Origin: Pseudomonadota bacterium
GTDB lineage: Bacteria > Pseudomonadota > Alphaproteobacteria > Sphingomonadales > Sphingomonadaceae
DNA length: 64,000 nt
NCBI GenBank assembly: GCA_029779535.1
Contig: JAKPAG010000004.1
Location: forward strand, 62,001-126,000
Direction of reading: 5' to 3'
Shown: in pieces, positions 1-8,619 of the stretch
How positions within the stretch are numbered: position 1 is the stretch's first letter
How the letters are laid out: each line of letters begins with the position of its first letter
Notes under the pieces: generated by a model
Database searches by the model: none
What the model saw: the letters and a program-made list of their open reading frames with translations, nothing else
Told to the model about the DNA's origin: nothing
Position numbers and translations under genes: made by a program

Positions 1-85
1 TGGGGTGGTAGTAGCTGATGAATTGCAGCGCATCGGCCACACTGTCGATCAGGTCCTGTTCGCGGATCGTCACCATTTCGGCCAT
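1..85 (-). CDS. Class I fumarate hydratase, N-terminal fragment (runs off the window)
   Basis: Only the first 28 codons are inside the window, read leftward from an ATG at 85. The start MAEMVTIREQDLIDSVADAL followed by QFISYYHP resembles the conserved N-terminus of the iron-sulfur class I fumarases of alphaproteobacteria, which interconvert fumarate and malate in the TCA cycle. An AAGGAG ribosome-binding site lies six bases before the ATG and supports this start. The Fe-S cysteines and active site would lie beyond the left edge, so the assignment rests on recognising the N-terminal motif. The gene is divergent from the methyltransferase at 243. Confidence 0.6.
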   Translation of the reverse strand, partial: MAEMVTIREQDLIDSVADALQFISYYHP

Positions 86-242
86 CACAAGCTCCTTGGG
101 GCACGTCGGGATTCGACGCCCCCATAGGCCCGCCAATTTCCCCCGTCAAAGCGCTTGGCCTTGCCAGCCGCATCGCTTAGAAGGCAGGCGATTGCCCTGC
201 TGTGTTATCTGTGCAATACAGCATGGCCTAAGGGTTTGAACG
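86..242. promoter_or_regulatory. Divergent intergenic region between fumarase and pcm-tolC
   Basis: This 157-base gap separates two divergent genes and should hold promoters for both. An inverted repeat pairs 199-206 (GCTGTGTT) with 215-222 (AATACAGC) across eight bases, with one G-T wobble. It could be an operator or a small leader hairpin for the rightward transcript. No clear -35/-10 pair stands out. Confidence 0.3.
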
Positions 243-845
243 ATGACTGTTGCCACCGAAGCCAAGATCGACTTTTCCGCCGCGCGCCGCGCCATGATCG
301 ACAGCCAGCTGCGCGTCAGCGGCGTCAATGCCGAATGGGTGCTGGCCGCGATGGACCGCGTGCCGCGCGAAGACCACGTCCCCGCCCAGGCCCGCGCCCA
401 TGCCTATATCGACCGGGCGATCCCGCTGGACGATGTCCACGCCCTGCCCGCCCCGCTGGTTCACGGCCAGCTGCTGAGCGAAGCCGCGCCCAGGCCGGGC
501 GACAAGGCGCTGCTGGTCAGCTGCGGCAGCACCTATCTCGAAGCGCTGCTGCGCCCGCTGGTCGCCACGCTCGACGTGGTCAGCGCCGCTGCTGCCGCCG
601 CCCAGACCAAGGGCATGGGCCAGCACAGCCTGATCGTGATCGACGGCGCGATCGAACAACTGCCCGCCGGCCTGGCGGCGGAACTGGCCGAAGGCGGCCG
701 GATCGTCACCGGGCTGGTGGATCGCGGCGTCACCCGGCTCGCTTCGGGCCGCAAGATCGGCGGCGAAGTGGCGCTGCTGCCGCTGGCCGACATCGGCATC
801 CCGGTGCTGCCCGAATTCGCGGCGCCCAAAGGTTGGAGCTTCTGA
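243..845 (+). CDS. pcm: Protein-L-isoaspartate O-methyltransferase-like protein
   Basis: This 200-residue protein resembles the Pcm-like proteins that sit directly upstream of tolC in many alphaproteobacteria. The N-terminal part (AARRAMIDSQLRVSGV, then MDRVPREDHVP, HGQLLSEAA) matches that subfamily. True Pcm enzymes use SAM to methylate isoaspartyl residues for repair. In this subfamily the SAM-binding glycine motif is degenerate (LLVSCGSTYLEALL), so enzymatic activity is uncertain. The stop codon is two bases from the tolC start, so the two genes are almost certainly one transcript. The coupling to TolC function is unexplained. Confidence 0.75.
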   Translation: MTVATEAKIDFSAARRAMIDSQLRVSGVNAEWVLAAMDRVPREDHVPAQARAHAYIDRAIPLDDVHALPAPLVHGQLLSEAAPRPGDKALLVSCGSTYLEALLRPLVATLDVVSAAAAAAQTKGMGQHSLIVIDGAIEQLPAGLAAELAEGGRIVTGLVDRGVTRLASGRKIGGEVALLPLADIGIPVLPEFAAPKGWSF

Positions 846-847
846 GC

Positions 848-2287
848 ATGCAGCGCACGGGCCGCATTGTCCTGCTGGCGGGGATTGCCCTGGCCGCCGC
901 TCCGGCCTTGGCCGATGACCTGCGCGGGGCGCTGACCCTGGCCTACAACACCAACCCCACGCTGGAAGCCGCCCGCGCCCAGCAGCGCGCGGTGGACACC
1001 GGGGTGCCGATCGCCAAGGCGGCGGCCCTGCCCTCGCTCAGCGGCACGGCGACTTTCACCGAATTCGCCAAGCTGGCGACGCCGAATGTGGCATCGCCCG
1101 ACCGTTCGCTCGATGCCAGCGCCACGCTGGGCCTGCCGCTCTATGCCGGCGGGGCGATCAAGAATTCGATCCGCGCCGCCAAGACCCGGGTCGAAGCCGG
1201 CCGCGCCGATCTGCGCGCCGCCGAAAGCGGCGTGTTCAGCCAGACGGTCGCCGCCTACATGGACGTGCTGCTGGCCCAGCGGGTCGTGGCGCTGAACCGC
1301 AACCAGGTCGACGTGCTCAAGGTCAACCTGCAGGCCACCCGCGACCGGTTCGAGATCGGCGACCTGACCCGCACCGACGTGGCCCAGTCGCAGGCGCGCC
1401 TGTCCCTCGCTCAGGGCCAGACCCGTAGCGCCGAAGCGAACCTGATCGCCGCGCGCGAACGCTATATCCAGGTGGTCGGCAAGGAGCCGGTCGACCTGCA
1501 GGTGCCGCCCGCCCTGCCCGGCCTGCCCGGTTCGGCCGAGGAAGCGATGCAGACCGCGCTGGACAACAATCCCGACCTTCTGGCCGCGCGCCAGCGCAGC
1601 AAGGCCGCCGGGTTTGACAGCGATGCCGCCGCCGCGGGCCGCCTGCCCAAGGTCAGCGTGTTCACCAGCGGCACCTACACCGATTACATGGGCACCAATG
1701 GCGGCCCGGCATCGAATGTGACCAAGCAGGGCTTCACTTCGGCCACGGCCGGGGTGCGCGCCACGATTCCGCTGTTCCAGGGCGGCCTGCCCGCCGCGCA
1801 GAAGCGCCAGGCCGAAGCGCGCGAAAGCGCGGTGCTGGAACAGGAAATCGGCACCGAACGCCAGGTCATCGCGGGGGTCCGCGCGGCCTATGCCAGCTGG
1901 CGCGCGACGAGCGAGATCATTACCACCACCCAGGCCGCGGTCGATGCCGCCACGCTCAGCCTTGAAGGCGTGCGCGCGGAAAACACCGTCGGCAACCGCA
2001 CGATTCTCGACATCCTGAACGCCGAGCAGGAACTGCTGAGCGCGCAGGTCCAGCTCGAAACGGCGCGGCGCAACGCCTATGTCGCGGGCTTCAACCTGCT
2101 GGCGGCGATGGGCAAGGCCGAAGCGCGCGACCTGGGGCTGGACGGCGGCGCGCTGTACGATCCGGTGGTCAATTACGACCGCGTGGCCGACAACGTGTTC
2201 GATTGGGCCAACGATCCCGCCCCCAAGCCGCAGGCCACCCGCACCGTTGACACCAAGCCGCAGGACGGTTCAGTACCGGGCAAGTGA
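848..2287 (+). CDS. tolC: TolC family outer-membrane channel protein
   Basis: This 479-residue protein has a Sec signal peptide (about residues 1-22, ending APALA) and the two repeated alpha-helical/beta-strand OEP domains of TolC. Recognisable stretches are LTLAYNTNPTLEAARAQ near the N-terminus, GDLTRTDVAQSQARL mid-repeat, and VGNRTILDILNAEQELL in the second repeat. TolC trimers form the outer-membrane exit duct for type I secretion and RND efflux pumps. The ATG at 848 gives a proper signal peptide. A longer in-frame reading back to 155 overlaps pcm and is not credible. The C-terminal 35 residues are proline- and lysine-rich and probably periplasmic. Confidence 0.93.
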   Translation: MQRTGRIVLLAGIALAAAPALADDLRGALTLAYNTNPTLEAARAQQRAVDTGVPIAKAAALPSLSGTATFTEFAKLATPNVASPDRSLDASATLGLPLYAGGAIKNSIRAAKTRVEAGRADLRAAESGVFSQTVAAYMDVLLAQRVVALNRNQVDVLKVNLQATRDRFEIGDLTRTDVAQSQARLSLAQGQTRSAEANLIAARERYIQVVGKEPVDLQVPPALPGLPGSAEEAMQTALDNNPDLLAARQRSKAAGFDSDAAAAGRLPKVSVFTSGTYTDYMGTNGGPASNVTKQGFTSATAGVRATIPLFQGGLPAAQKRQAEARESAVLEQEIGTERQVIAGVRAAYASWRATSEIITTTQAAVDAATLSLEGVRAENTVGNRTILDILNAEQELLSAQVQLETARRNAYVAGFNLLAAMGKAEARDLGLDGGALYDPVVNYDRVADNVFDWANDPAPKPQATRTVDTKPQDGSVPGK

Positions 2288-2326
2288 TTCTGTCCCGGAT
2301 CGGGACTGCTTGGGGGTACGTGGGCG

Positions 2327-2782
2327 ATGCGCCAGGTGGGTGAACCGTCGGTCGAGGAAATCCTTGAATCGATCAAGCAGGTGATCGCGCGCGACAACCG
2401 CAGCGATGCCGCCGAAGTACGCCGGGAACGCGAAAAGCGCGGCGTGTCCGCCCCCGCCGCCGCCCAGGCGGATGACGGGGTGCTGGAACTGGGCGCCGAA
2501 GCCGTGCTGATCGAGGAAGCCGCGGCCGCGGCCGAAGCCGAAAGCCCGCTGCTGAACCAGGACGCCGCCAGCTCGATGCGCGAATCGCTCGCCGCGCTGG
2601 CCATGCTGGCCGAACCTTCCGCCCGCCCGCAGATCGTCCGCTCGGGCGAAACCTCGCTCGAAGGGCTGGCGCGCGACCTGCTGCGCCCGGCGCTGGCCGA
2701 ATGGCTGGACAAGAACCTGCCGCCGCTGGTCGAACGCATGGTCGCGGCGGAAATCGCGCGGATCGTTGGCAAGAAGGGCTGA
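2327..2782 (+). CDS. popZ: Pole-organizing protein PopZ (DUF2497)
   Basis: The 151-residue protein has the PopZ signature at both ends. The N-terminal partner-binding helix is EPSVEEILESIKQVIARD. The C-terminal multimerisation helices include SLEGLARDLLRPALAEWLD and VERMVAAEIARIVG. Between them lies an acidic, alanine-rich linker, shorter than in Caulobacter PopZ (about 177 residues). In Caulobacter, PopZ forms a polar network that anchors ParB-parS and recruits cell-cycle proteins. Here it lies about 11 kb from the probable origin and 24 kb from parAB. The family is clear; the polar role in this species is inferred. Confidence 0.88.
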   Translation: MRQVGEPSVEEILESIKQVIARDNRSDAAEVRREREKRGVSAPAAAQADDGVLELGAEAVLIEEAAAAAEAESPLLNQDAASSMRESLAALAMLAEPSARPQIVRSGETSLEGLARDLLRPALAEWLDKNLPPLVERMVAAEIARIVGKKG

Positions 2783-2822
2783 AGCCTTTCCACCCCCGCC
2801 GCTTGGCGCTAGTCCTTGCGGC

Positions 2823-4925
2823 ATGAAGCACCTGTCCGTCGCGCTTGGCGCGCTCGCTTTCGCCCTGGTTGCCAGCCCCGCGCTGGCCCAATCCACCCAC
2901 GCCATGTCGATCGAGGACCTGCTGACGCTGAAGCGCGTCGCCGCCCCGGTTGCATCGCCCGATGGCAAATGGGTGGTCTGGCAGCAGACCGACACCGATC
3001 CCGCCAGCTACAAGCGCACCCCTGGGCTGTGGCGCGTGTCAGCCAAAGGCGGCACGGCTGAACGCGTGGCCGACCTGCCCGATGCGGGCGAGAGCAGCCC
3101 GGCGTTCAGCCCGGATGGCAAGCGGCTCTACTTCATCTCGGGCAAGTCGGGTTCGGACCAGCTGTGGCTTCTGGACCTGACCATGCCCGGCGCCGCGCCG
3201 GTCCAGGCAAGCGCGTTCAAGGCCGATGTCGCGGGATTCCAGCTGTCGCCCGATGGCAAACGGGTGCTCGTCTGGGGCGATGTGGCGCGCGATTGCCCTA
3301 CCCTGGGCTGCGACAGCAGCGGCGACACCAGCCAGCCCGGCCCCGGCAGCGGCCGCCATTACAAGGACGGCGCGGGCTTTGTCCGCCACTGGGACGCCTG
3401 GGAAACGCCGGGCAATTACAGCCGCGGCTTTGCCCTGGCGCTGGACGGCGCGGGCAAGGTGGCTGGCGATGCGATCGCGCTGGACGGCCCGGTCGGCACC
3501 CTGACCGGCGACATCCCGACCAAGCCGTTCGGCGGGGCCGAGGAACTGGCCTGGGCGGCCGATTCGCAAAGCGTGTTCTTTGTCGCCCGCCAGGCTGACC
3601 GGGGCGAGCCGCTCTCCACCGATACCAACGTCTGGCATTCGATGCTCGACGGCAAGGCACCGCACAGCCCGACGCTGGCCAACAAGGGCGCCGATACCCT
3701 GCCCACCCCTTCGCCCGACGGGCAGTGGCTGGCCTGGGTGGCGATGGCCCGCCCGGGTTACGAGGCGGACCGGCAGGTGGTCCAGCTGCTCAACCTCAAG
3801 ACGCATGAGCGCCGCGCCCTGACCGCGGCCTGGGACCGTTCGGTCAGCTCGCTCGCCTGGACGCCGGATTCGAAAGCGCTGCTCGCCACGGCGGAAGACG
3901 TGCTGGATACCCCGCTGTTCCGCATCGACGTGGCCAGCGGCAAGGTCGAACGGCAGGCGCTCGCGGCCAAGGGACAGACCGAAGGCCACGTGGCCAATGT
4001 CAGCGTGCTGAAGGACGGCCGCGTGCTCTACACTCGCGACGGGGTGGCCGGTCCGGCCGAAGTGTTCATCGCTGCAAAGGGCAAGAGCGGCCAGCAGCTG
4101 AGCCAGGCCAACACCGCGCGGCTGGCAGCAATCGCCCCGGTCACCACCAGCCGGTTCAGCTTTGCCGGGGCGCAGGGCGACACGGTGTGGGGCCAGGTCC
4201 ACAAGCCCGCGGGCGCAAGCGGCAAGCTGCCAGTGCTGCTGTTCGTCCACGGCGGGCCGCAGGGCAGCTTCAACGATGCCTGGTCGTTCCGCTGGAATCC
4301 CAAGGTCTTCGCTAGCCAGGGCTATGCCGTGGTCTCGGTCGATTTCCATGGGTCAACCGGTTACGGCCAGGCCTTCACCGATGCGATCAACCGCGACTGG
4401 GGCGGCAAGCCGCTGGAGGACCTGCAAAAGGGCCTGGCCGCCGCACTGGCGCGTGATTCCCAGCTGGACGGCGCCAACGCCTGCGCGCTCGGCGCAAGCT
4501 ATGGCGGCTACATGATGAACTGGATCGCGGGCAAGTGGCCCGACCGCTTCAAGTGCCTGGTCCAGCACGACGGCGTGTTCGATGCCCGCGCCATGGCCTA
4601 TGAAACCGAGGAGCTGTGGTTCGACGAGTGGGAACACGGCGGCAAGCCCTATCACGAGGCGCCGGCCGAATATGAAAAGTGGAACCCGGTGAACCACGTC
4701 GACAAGTGGCAGACCCCGATGCTGGTGATCACCAGCGAAAAGGACTTCCGCATTCCCTATACCCAGGGCCTGGCCGCCTTCACCGCCCTGCAGCGCAAGG
4801 GCGTGCCGAGCGAGCTACTGGTCTTCCCGGACGAGAATCACTGGGTGCTCAAGCCGAAGAATTCGAAGCAATGGCACCAGACCGTGCTGGGCTGGCTGGA
4901 CCGCTGGCTGAAGCCGGCTAAATAG
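2823..4925 (+). CDS. S9 family serine peptidase (acylaminoacyl/dipeptidyl peptidase type), exported
   Basis: This is a 700-residue protein with a signal peptide (MKHLSVALGALAFALVASPALA). An N-terminal WD40-like beta-propeller follows, with repeated SPDGK blades (for example VASPDGKWVVW, FSPDGKRLYF). A C-terminal alpha/beta-hydrolase domain completes it. The catalytic serine is in GASYGG (Ser559), with aspartate in SEKDFRIP (Asp641) and histidine in DENHWV (His673), all correctly ordered. Such periplasmic S9 enzymes cleave short peptides. Start 2823 is chosen because it begins the signal peptide; an upstream in-frame start at 2766 would overlap popZ. Confidence 0.92.
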   Translation: MKHLSVALGALAFALVASPALAQSTHAMSIEDLLTLKRVAAPVASPDGKWVVWQQTDTDPASYKRTPGLWRVSAKGGTAERVADLPDAGESSPAFSPDGKRLYFISGKSGSDQLWLLDLTMPGAAPVQASAFKADVAGFQLSPDGKRVLVWGDVARDCPTLGCDSSGDTSQPGPGSGRHYKDGAGFVRHWDAWETPGNYSRGFALALDGAGKVAGDAIALDGPVGTLTGDIPTKPFGGAEELAWAADSQSVFFVARQADRGEPLSTDTNVWHSMLDGKAPHSPTLANKGADTLPTPSPDGQWLAWVAMARPGYEADRQVVQLLNLKTHERRALTAAWDRSVSSLAWTPDSKALLATAEDVLDTPLFRIDVASGKVERQALAAKGQTEGHVANVSVLKDGRVLYTRDGVAGPAEVFIAAKGKSGQQLSQANTARLAAIAPVTTSRFSFAGAQGDTVWGQVHKPAGASGKLPVLLFVHGGPQGSFNDAWSFRWNPKVFASQGYAVVSVDFHGSTGYGQAFTDAINRDWGGKPLEDLQKGLAAALARDSQLDGANACALGASYGGYMMNWIAGKWPDRFKCLVQHDGVFDARAMAYETEELWFDEWEHGGKPYHEAPAEYEKWNPVNHVDKWQTPMLVITSEKDFRIPYTQGLAAFTALQRKGVPSELLVFPDENHWVLKPKNSKQWHQTVLGWLDRWLKPAK

Positions 4926-4931
4926 CGCGCC

Positions 4932-5363
4932 ATGGCCAGACCCGATCCCGCGCTGCTTGATCCCGCGCGCTACCCCTTCCGCCACGAGATCTCGACCCGC
5001 TTTGCGGACATGGATCCCAACAACCACCTCAACAACGTTGCGCTGGCGGCGATGTTCGAGGACGGGCGCGTGCGCTTCAACCAGGGCAGCGGGTTCAAGC
5101 GCGGGATGGACGGCCACCGCGCGATGGTTGCCAGCACGGAAATCGCCTACCTTGCCGAAGGCCACTTTCCCCTGCCGATCACCGTGCACTGCGCGGTCGA
5201 GGCGCTGGGGCGCAGCAGCTGGACCGTGGTCCAGGTGCTGGTCCAGGACGGCAAGCTGATCGCCTTTGCCCGCTCGACCCTGGTCTGCATCCGCGACGAT
5301 CGCCCCGCCCCGCTGCCGGACCTGTTCCGCGGCGCGCTGGAACAATGGATCCTGCGGCCATGA
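4932..5363 (+). CDS. Acyl-CoA thioesterase, hotdog fold (4-HBT type)
   Basis: This 143-residue single-hotdog protein carries [20 protein letters not shown], the YbgC/4-hydroxybenzoyl-CoA thioesterase signature in which the aspartate and histidine lie close to the thioester. It should hydrolyse a cytosolic acyl-CoA; the substrate cannot be read from sequence. It begins six bases after the S9 peptidase stop and overlaps the next gene by four bases, so 2823-5734 looks like one transcript. Confidence 0.85.
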   Translation: MARPDPALLDPARYPFRHEISTRFADMDPNNHLNNVALAAMFEDGRVRFNQGSGFKRGMDGHRAMVASTEIAYLAEGHFPLPITVHCAVEALGRSSWTVVQVLVQDGKLIAFARSTLVCIRDDRPAPLPDLFRGALEQWILRP

Positions 5364-5734
5364 CCGCCGATCCGGCAGCGCTGGCCCGCGCCCGCGCCGC
5401 ACTGGCAACGAGCGGGGGCGACGGTATCCGCCGCCACATCTTCCTGTGTGCGGAAGCCCGGAAGGGCGAATGCTGCCCGGCCGCCATCGGCGCGCCGGCG
5501 TGGAAGTTCCTCAAGAAGCGGCTCAAGGAACTGAAGCTTGACCGCGAGGGCGGGATCGCCCGGACCAAGGCCGATTGCCTCAAGATCTGCGCCGCCGGGC
5601 CGGTCGCGGTCGTCTACCCGGAAGGGGTCTGGTATCATTCCTGCACCGAACCCGTGCTGGAACGGATCATCCAGGAACACCTGGTCGGCGGCGTGCCGGT
5701 AGAAGAATACCGCCTGCGGCCCGAATCGGGCTGA
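5360..5734 (+). CDS. (2Fe-2S) ferredoxin-like protein (thioredoxin-like fold)
   Basis: The product is 124 residues from the ATG at 5360, which overlaps the upstream TGA as ATGA; an alternative ATG lies 15 bases upstream. Cysteines occur in [14 protein letters not shown] and in [18 protein letters not shown], the pattern of thioredoxin-like [2Fe-2S] ferredoxins. These proteins carry electrons, but the partner is unknown here. Translational coupling to the thioesterase is likely. The ending [10 protein letters not shown] is charged and probably exposed. Confidence 0.82.
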   Translation: MTADPAALARARAALATSGGDGIRRHIFLCAEARKGECCPAAIGAPAWKFLKKRLKELKLDREGGIARTKADCLKICAAGPVAVVYPEGVWYHSCTEPVLERIIQEHLVGGVPVEEYRLRPESG

Positions 5735-5805
5735 TCACAGCGCAGACTCGCCAAGCTGGGCGAATCGTGACATCCTGCCCCCCATAAAGATACGGGAGAG
5801 CGGTG

Positions 5806-6234
5806 ATGACGATTGCGCGCCTGATCGAAGGACGTTCCCAGGAACTTGTCAGCTGCGACGCCGGGATGAGCGTGCGCGAAGCCGTGGCCCTGCTGGCCGA
5901 GCGGCGGATCGGCGCCCTGCCGGTGTTCCGGGGCAGCGAGATTGCCGGCATCTTCTCCGAACGCGATGTGGTCTACCAGCTGGCGGCGCACGGGCCCGCC
6001 ATGCTCGACAAGACAGTGGGCGAAGTGATGACCGCCCCGGCGATCACGGTCGATCCCGGCACCGAAGTGATGGACGCGCTGGCCCTGATGACCCGCCGCC
6101 GCATCCGCCACCTGCCGGTGGTGCAGGGGGGCACGGTGCGCGGTTTCGTGTCGATCGGTGACCTGGTCAAATACCGCATCGACCGGATCGAAAGCGAAGC
6201 CGAAGCGATGCGCAGCTATATCCAGAGCGCCTGA
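5806..6234 (+). CDS. Tandem CBS-domain protein
   Basis: The 142-residue protein consists of two CBS domains, roughly residues 8-60 and 74-130. Motifs such as MSVREAVALLAERRIGALPV and VMDALALMTRRRIRHLPVV mark the two domains. CBS pairs bind adenosine nucleotides and sense energy state; stand-alone examples are common in alphaproteobacteria but mostly lack an assigned partner. The start is taken as ATG at 5806, because GGAGAG lies five bases before it, rather than the GTG immediately upstream at 5803. Confidence 0.88.
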   Translation: MTIARLIEGRSQELVSCDAGMSVREAVALLAERRIGALPVFRGSEIAGIFSERDVVYQLAAHGPAMLDKTVGEVMTAPAITVDPGTEVMDALALMTRRRIRHLPVVQGGTVRGFVSIGDLVKYRIDRIESEAEAMRSYIQSA

Positions 6235-6275
6235 CTTCCTTGCCGTGGGCGCGCCCAGCGCCTACATCACCGAGC

Positions 6276-6608
6276 ATGGACGCTCAAACCATGACTCTCA
6301 GCCCCGCCGCCGCCGCGCGGGTCGCCGCGATTGCCGCGAAGCAGGGCAAGCCCGCCGTGCTGCGCCTGTCGGTCGAAGGCGGCGGTTGTTCCGGTTTCCA
6401 ATACAAGTTCGGCCTGGCCGAGGCGGCCGAGGCGGATGACCTGGCGGTCGAGACCGACGGGGTCACGCTGGTAGTCGATCCGGTCAGCCTCGACCTGGTT
6501 GCCGGCAGCGTGGTCGATTACGTCGAATCGCTGGGCGGTGCGGCGTTCAAGGTGGAAAATCCCCAGGCTGCCTCGGGCTGCGGCTGCGGTTCCAGCTTCG
6601 CCATCTGA
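6276..6608 (+). CDS. erpA: Iron-sulfur cluster insertion protein, HesB/IscA/ErpA family
   Basis: This 110-residue A-type carrier has the three conserved cysteines: one in GGGCSGFQYKFG (about residue 38) and two in SGCGCGSSFAI (102 and 104). A-type carriers deliver Fe-S clusters to apoproteins. The ErpA assignment within the IscA/ErpA/SufA group is tentative. ATG 6276 is used; ATG 6291 is also possible, and neither has a strong ribosome-binding site. The stop overlaps the next ATG by one base (TGATG), coupling it to exonuclease III. Confidence 0.85.
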   Translation: MDAQTMTLSPAAAARVAAIAAKQGKPAVLRLSVEGGGCSGFQYKFGLAEAAEADDLAVETDGVTLVVDPVSLDLVAGSVVDYVESLGGAAFKVENPQAASGCGCGSSFAI

Positions 6609-7390
6609 TGCGGGTTGCCTCATTCAACATCAACGGGATCAAGGCGCGCCTGCCGCGCCTGCTCGAATGGCTTGAGGAAACGCGGCCGGCCGTGGCCTGC
6701 CTCCAGGAAATCAAGACCCAGGACGCCGGCTTTCCCGCCGACGAGTTCGAGAAGCTGGGCTATCACGCCGTCTGGCACGGCCAGAAAGGCTTCAACGGCG
6801 TCGCCATCCTGGCCGATGGCGCCACGCCGGTCGAAGTGCAGCGCGGCCTGCCCGGCGATCCGGACGACGAACAGTCCCGCTATCTGGAAGTGGACGTGTT
6901 CGGGCTGCGGGTGGTCAATATCTACCTGCCCAACGGCAATCCCTGCCCCGGACCGAAGTTCGATTACAAGCTGGCCTGGATGGAACGGCTGCACGCCCGC
7001 ATGGCCGCGATCCTGGCCGAGGAAGTGCCCGCGATCGTCACCGGCGATTTCAACGTCATCCCGCATGACCGCGACATCTGGTCACCCGGGGCCATGGCCG
7101 ACGACGCGCTGATGCAGCCCGCATCGCGCGATGCCTACATGCGGCTGCTGCACCAGGGCTGGACCGACGCGATTGCCACGCACAACCCGGCGGGCGGCGT
7201 CTGGACCTATTGGGACTACCAGGCCGGTGCCTGGCAGCGCGACCACGGCTTTCGCATCGACCATGCGCTGCTCAGCCCGGAACTGGCCGATCGGCTGGAG
7301 GCCTGCGGTGTCGACAAGGACCACCGCGGCCGGGAAAAGGCCAGCGACCACGCCCCGATCTGGGTGCGGCTGAAGAAGGACCCGGGATAG
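6608..7390 (+). CDS. xthA: Exodeoxyribonuclease III (AP endonuclease)
   Basis: The 260-residue protein belongs to the EEP nuclease superfamily. Visible motifs are SFNINGIKARLPRLLEWL, the metal-binding glutamate in LQEIKTQD, GDFNVIP with the catalytic Asp-Asn pair, RIDHALL, and the terminal SDHAPIW. The enzyme incises abasic sites and trims 3' blocks in base-excision repair. It directly follows the Fe-S carrier with a one-base overlap, and a strong hairpin terminator lies 15 bases after its stop. Confidence 0.95.
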   Translation: MRVASFNINGIKARLPRLLEWLEETRPAVACLQEIKTQDAGFPADEFEKLGYHAVWHGQKGFNGVAILADGATPVEVQRGLPGDPDDEQSRYLEVDVFGLRVVNIYLPNGNPCPGPKFDYKLAWMERLHARMAAILAEEVPAIVTGDFNVIPHDRDIWSPGAMADDALMQPASRDAYMRLLHQGWTDAIATHNPAGGVWTYWDYQAGAWQRDHGFRIDHALLSPELADRLEACGVDKDHRGREKASDHAPIWVRLKKDPG

Positions 7391-7405
7391 GGCCCCGGAT
7401 AAGGA

Positions 7406-7428
7406 AAGGGCCGGAAAATCCGGCCCTT
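7406..7428. terminator. Bidirectional hairpin terminator between xthA and the wall hydrolase
   Basis: A perfect nine-base stem (AAGGGCCGG, 7406-7414, and CCGGCCCTT, 7420-7428) encloses an AAAAT loop. It lies between two convergent genes and could stop transcription from both sides. Confidence 0.75.
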
Positions 7429-7436
7429 GATCCCGT

Positions 7437-8078
7437 TTACCGATAGAATACGTGGTTTTCGACCCGGCCCAGGCGCTTCATGCGCCAGCCAGGGGAAACC
7501 TGCGCCGAATGGAAATAGAGCGCGCCTTCGACCGGGCTGCGCCAGCTGCCTTCGTGGGCGATCTGGGCCAGGGCCACGGCGTTCTTCCACTGCGGCGATT
7601 TCTTCTGGATCACCGGGAAGCTGCCGTCACGCACGAACGAGAACTGCGACGGCTGGAACACCACGCCGCAATACGAATCGGGGAAGCGTCCCGACTTCGA
7701 ACGCGCCACAATCACGCGGCCGACAGCCAGCTGTCCGGCGAGCGGTTCGCTCTTCGCTTCGAAATAGATTCCACCGGCCAGGCAGTTCAGCTCGCGCGGG
7801 AGCTCGGCCGGCTGGGGCTGGGCGGATACCAGCGCGGCCAAGGTGGCGGCGGGCAGGGTATCGGCATCGGCCTGGTCATGGGGGCCAGCCTTCGCGGCGT
7901 CTTCGCCGGGCTGCGCCTCTGCCACAGGCATCGGAATGGTGATGAGGGAGGGTTCCTGCTTGATTTCCACGGGAGTCATGCTCTCCGCAGAGGCGCCGGA
8001 ACCGCTGGCGCCAATCAGTACCGTAATCATGGTTGCGGCAACGGCGATCGCCGAAGCCCGGTTAAGCTGCTTACTCAT
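7437..8078 (-). CDS. Cell wall hydrolase, SleB/Hydrolase_2 family, exported
   Basis: The product is 213 residues with an N-terminal signal or anchor segment (about residues 8-32), a low-complexity linker to about residue 95, and a C-terminal Hydrolase_2 domain. The domain begins LNCLAGGIYFEAKSEPLAG, with the conserved glutamate, and continues through SYCGVVFQPSQFSFV and ALYFHS. In the SleB family this domain cleaves peptidoglycan as a lytic transglycosylase; alphaproteobacterial versions probably act in wall turnover, not spore germination. It is leftward and follows a 195-base gap that should contain its promoter. Confidence 0.85.
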   Translation of the reverse strand: MSKQLNRASAIAVAATMITVLIGASGSGASAESMTPVEIKQEPSLITIPMPVAEAQPGEDAAKAGPHDQADADTLPAATLAALVSAQPQPAELPRELNCLAGGIYFEAKSEPLAGQLAVGRVIVARSKSGRFPDSYCGVVFQPSQFSFVRDGSFPVIQKKSPQWKNAVALAQIAHEGSWRSPVEGALYFHSAQVSPGWRMKRLGRVENHVFYR

Positions 8079-8273
8079 TTAGAATTCAAACTGTGCGGTG
8101 GACGCGCCCGGCGCAGGATCAGTTGGAGTTTACCGGCCGGTTGGCCGCCTATGCTCCAAGCCGGAAATCCTGCCGGCTGCCCCCCGTCTGCGTGCCTGCC
8201 CCGGAAACCTGAATGCCCCGAAAGCTGCCTGCGCAACGAAAGTGGCGCCCCTTCATGCCGCAGCGCAGCAGAG
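8079..8273. promoter_or_regulatory. Intergenic region upstream of the wall hydrolase
   Basis: This 195-base gap lies between the end of DUF1491 and the start of the wall hydrolase, both leftward. Next to the hydrolase start it is A+T-richer than its surroundings (around 8079-8092). I see no convincing hairpin, repeat or small gene in it. Confidence 0.25.
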
Positions 8274-8615
8274 TCAACCCGCCGAACCTGTCAATCCGAT
8301 GAACCGTTCCCCATCCGCGATGTCCAGTTCCACTATCCACAAGTCCGGATCACTGGCCGCGCGGCGGTCCAGCCAGTCGGACAATTCCCGCTTGTCGTCC
8401 GGGTTCTCGGTCCGCGAACGGGTCCAGAGGCGGTGTCCCTGGGGATCGGGCATCCGCTCGTAAACCCTTGCGTTTACGCCTCTTTCGGTCAGCACCAGGA
8501 GCACGGTGCCGGCGTCCGCCTCGCCCTTGTGGAGCACGCTGGCAAAGCCCCCTTCGGCCGCCACCCGGCGAATCAGCGCGCCAACTTCGAGGTGGGCGGG
8601 AAGGCGCGGTTCCAA
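8274..8615 (-). CDS. DUF1491 family protein
   Basis: The 113-residue protein matches the DUF1491 family of alphaproteobacteria, with EPRLPAHLEVGALIRRV, then GGFASVLHKGEADAGTVLLV and VYERMPDPQGHRLWT. The function is unknown. No ATG or GTG fits. The TTG at 8615 gives the usual family N-terminus, and a second TTG at 8627 would overlap the upstream stop. It sits in a leftward row with the thioesterase and ptsN. Confidence 0.72.
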   Translation of the reverse strand: MEPRLPAHLEVGALIRRVAAEGGFASVLHKGEADAGTVLLVLTERGVNARVYERMPDPQGHRLWTRSRTENPDDKRELSDWLDRRAASDPDLWIVELDIADGERFIGLTGSAG

Positions 8616-8619
8616 GCGG

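Noticed and set aside
155..847. Extension of the TolC reading frame back to 155
   Set aside because: It overlaps the Pcm-like gene completely, and the true TolC start at 848 begins a clean signal peptide.
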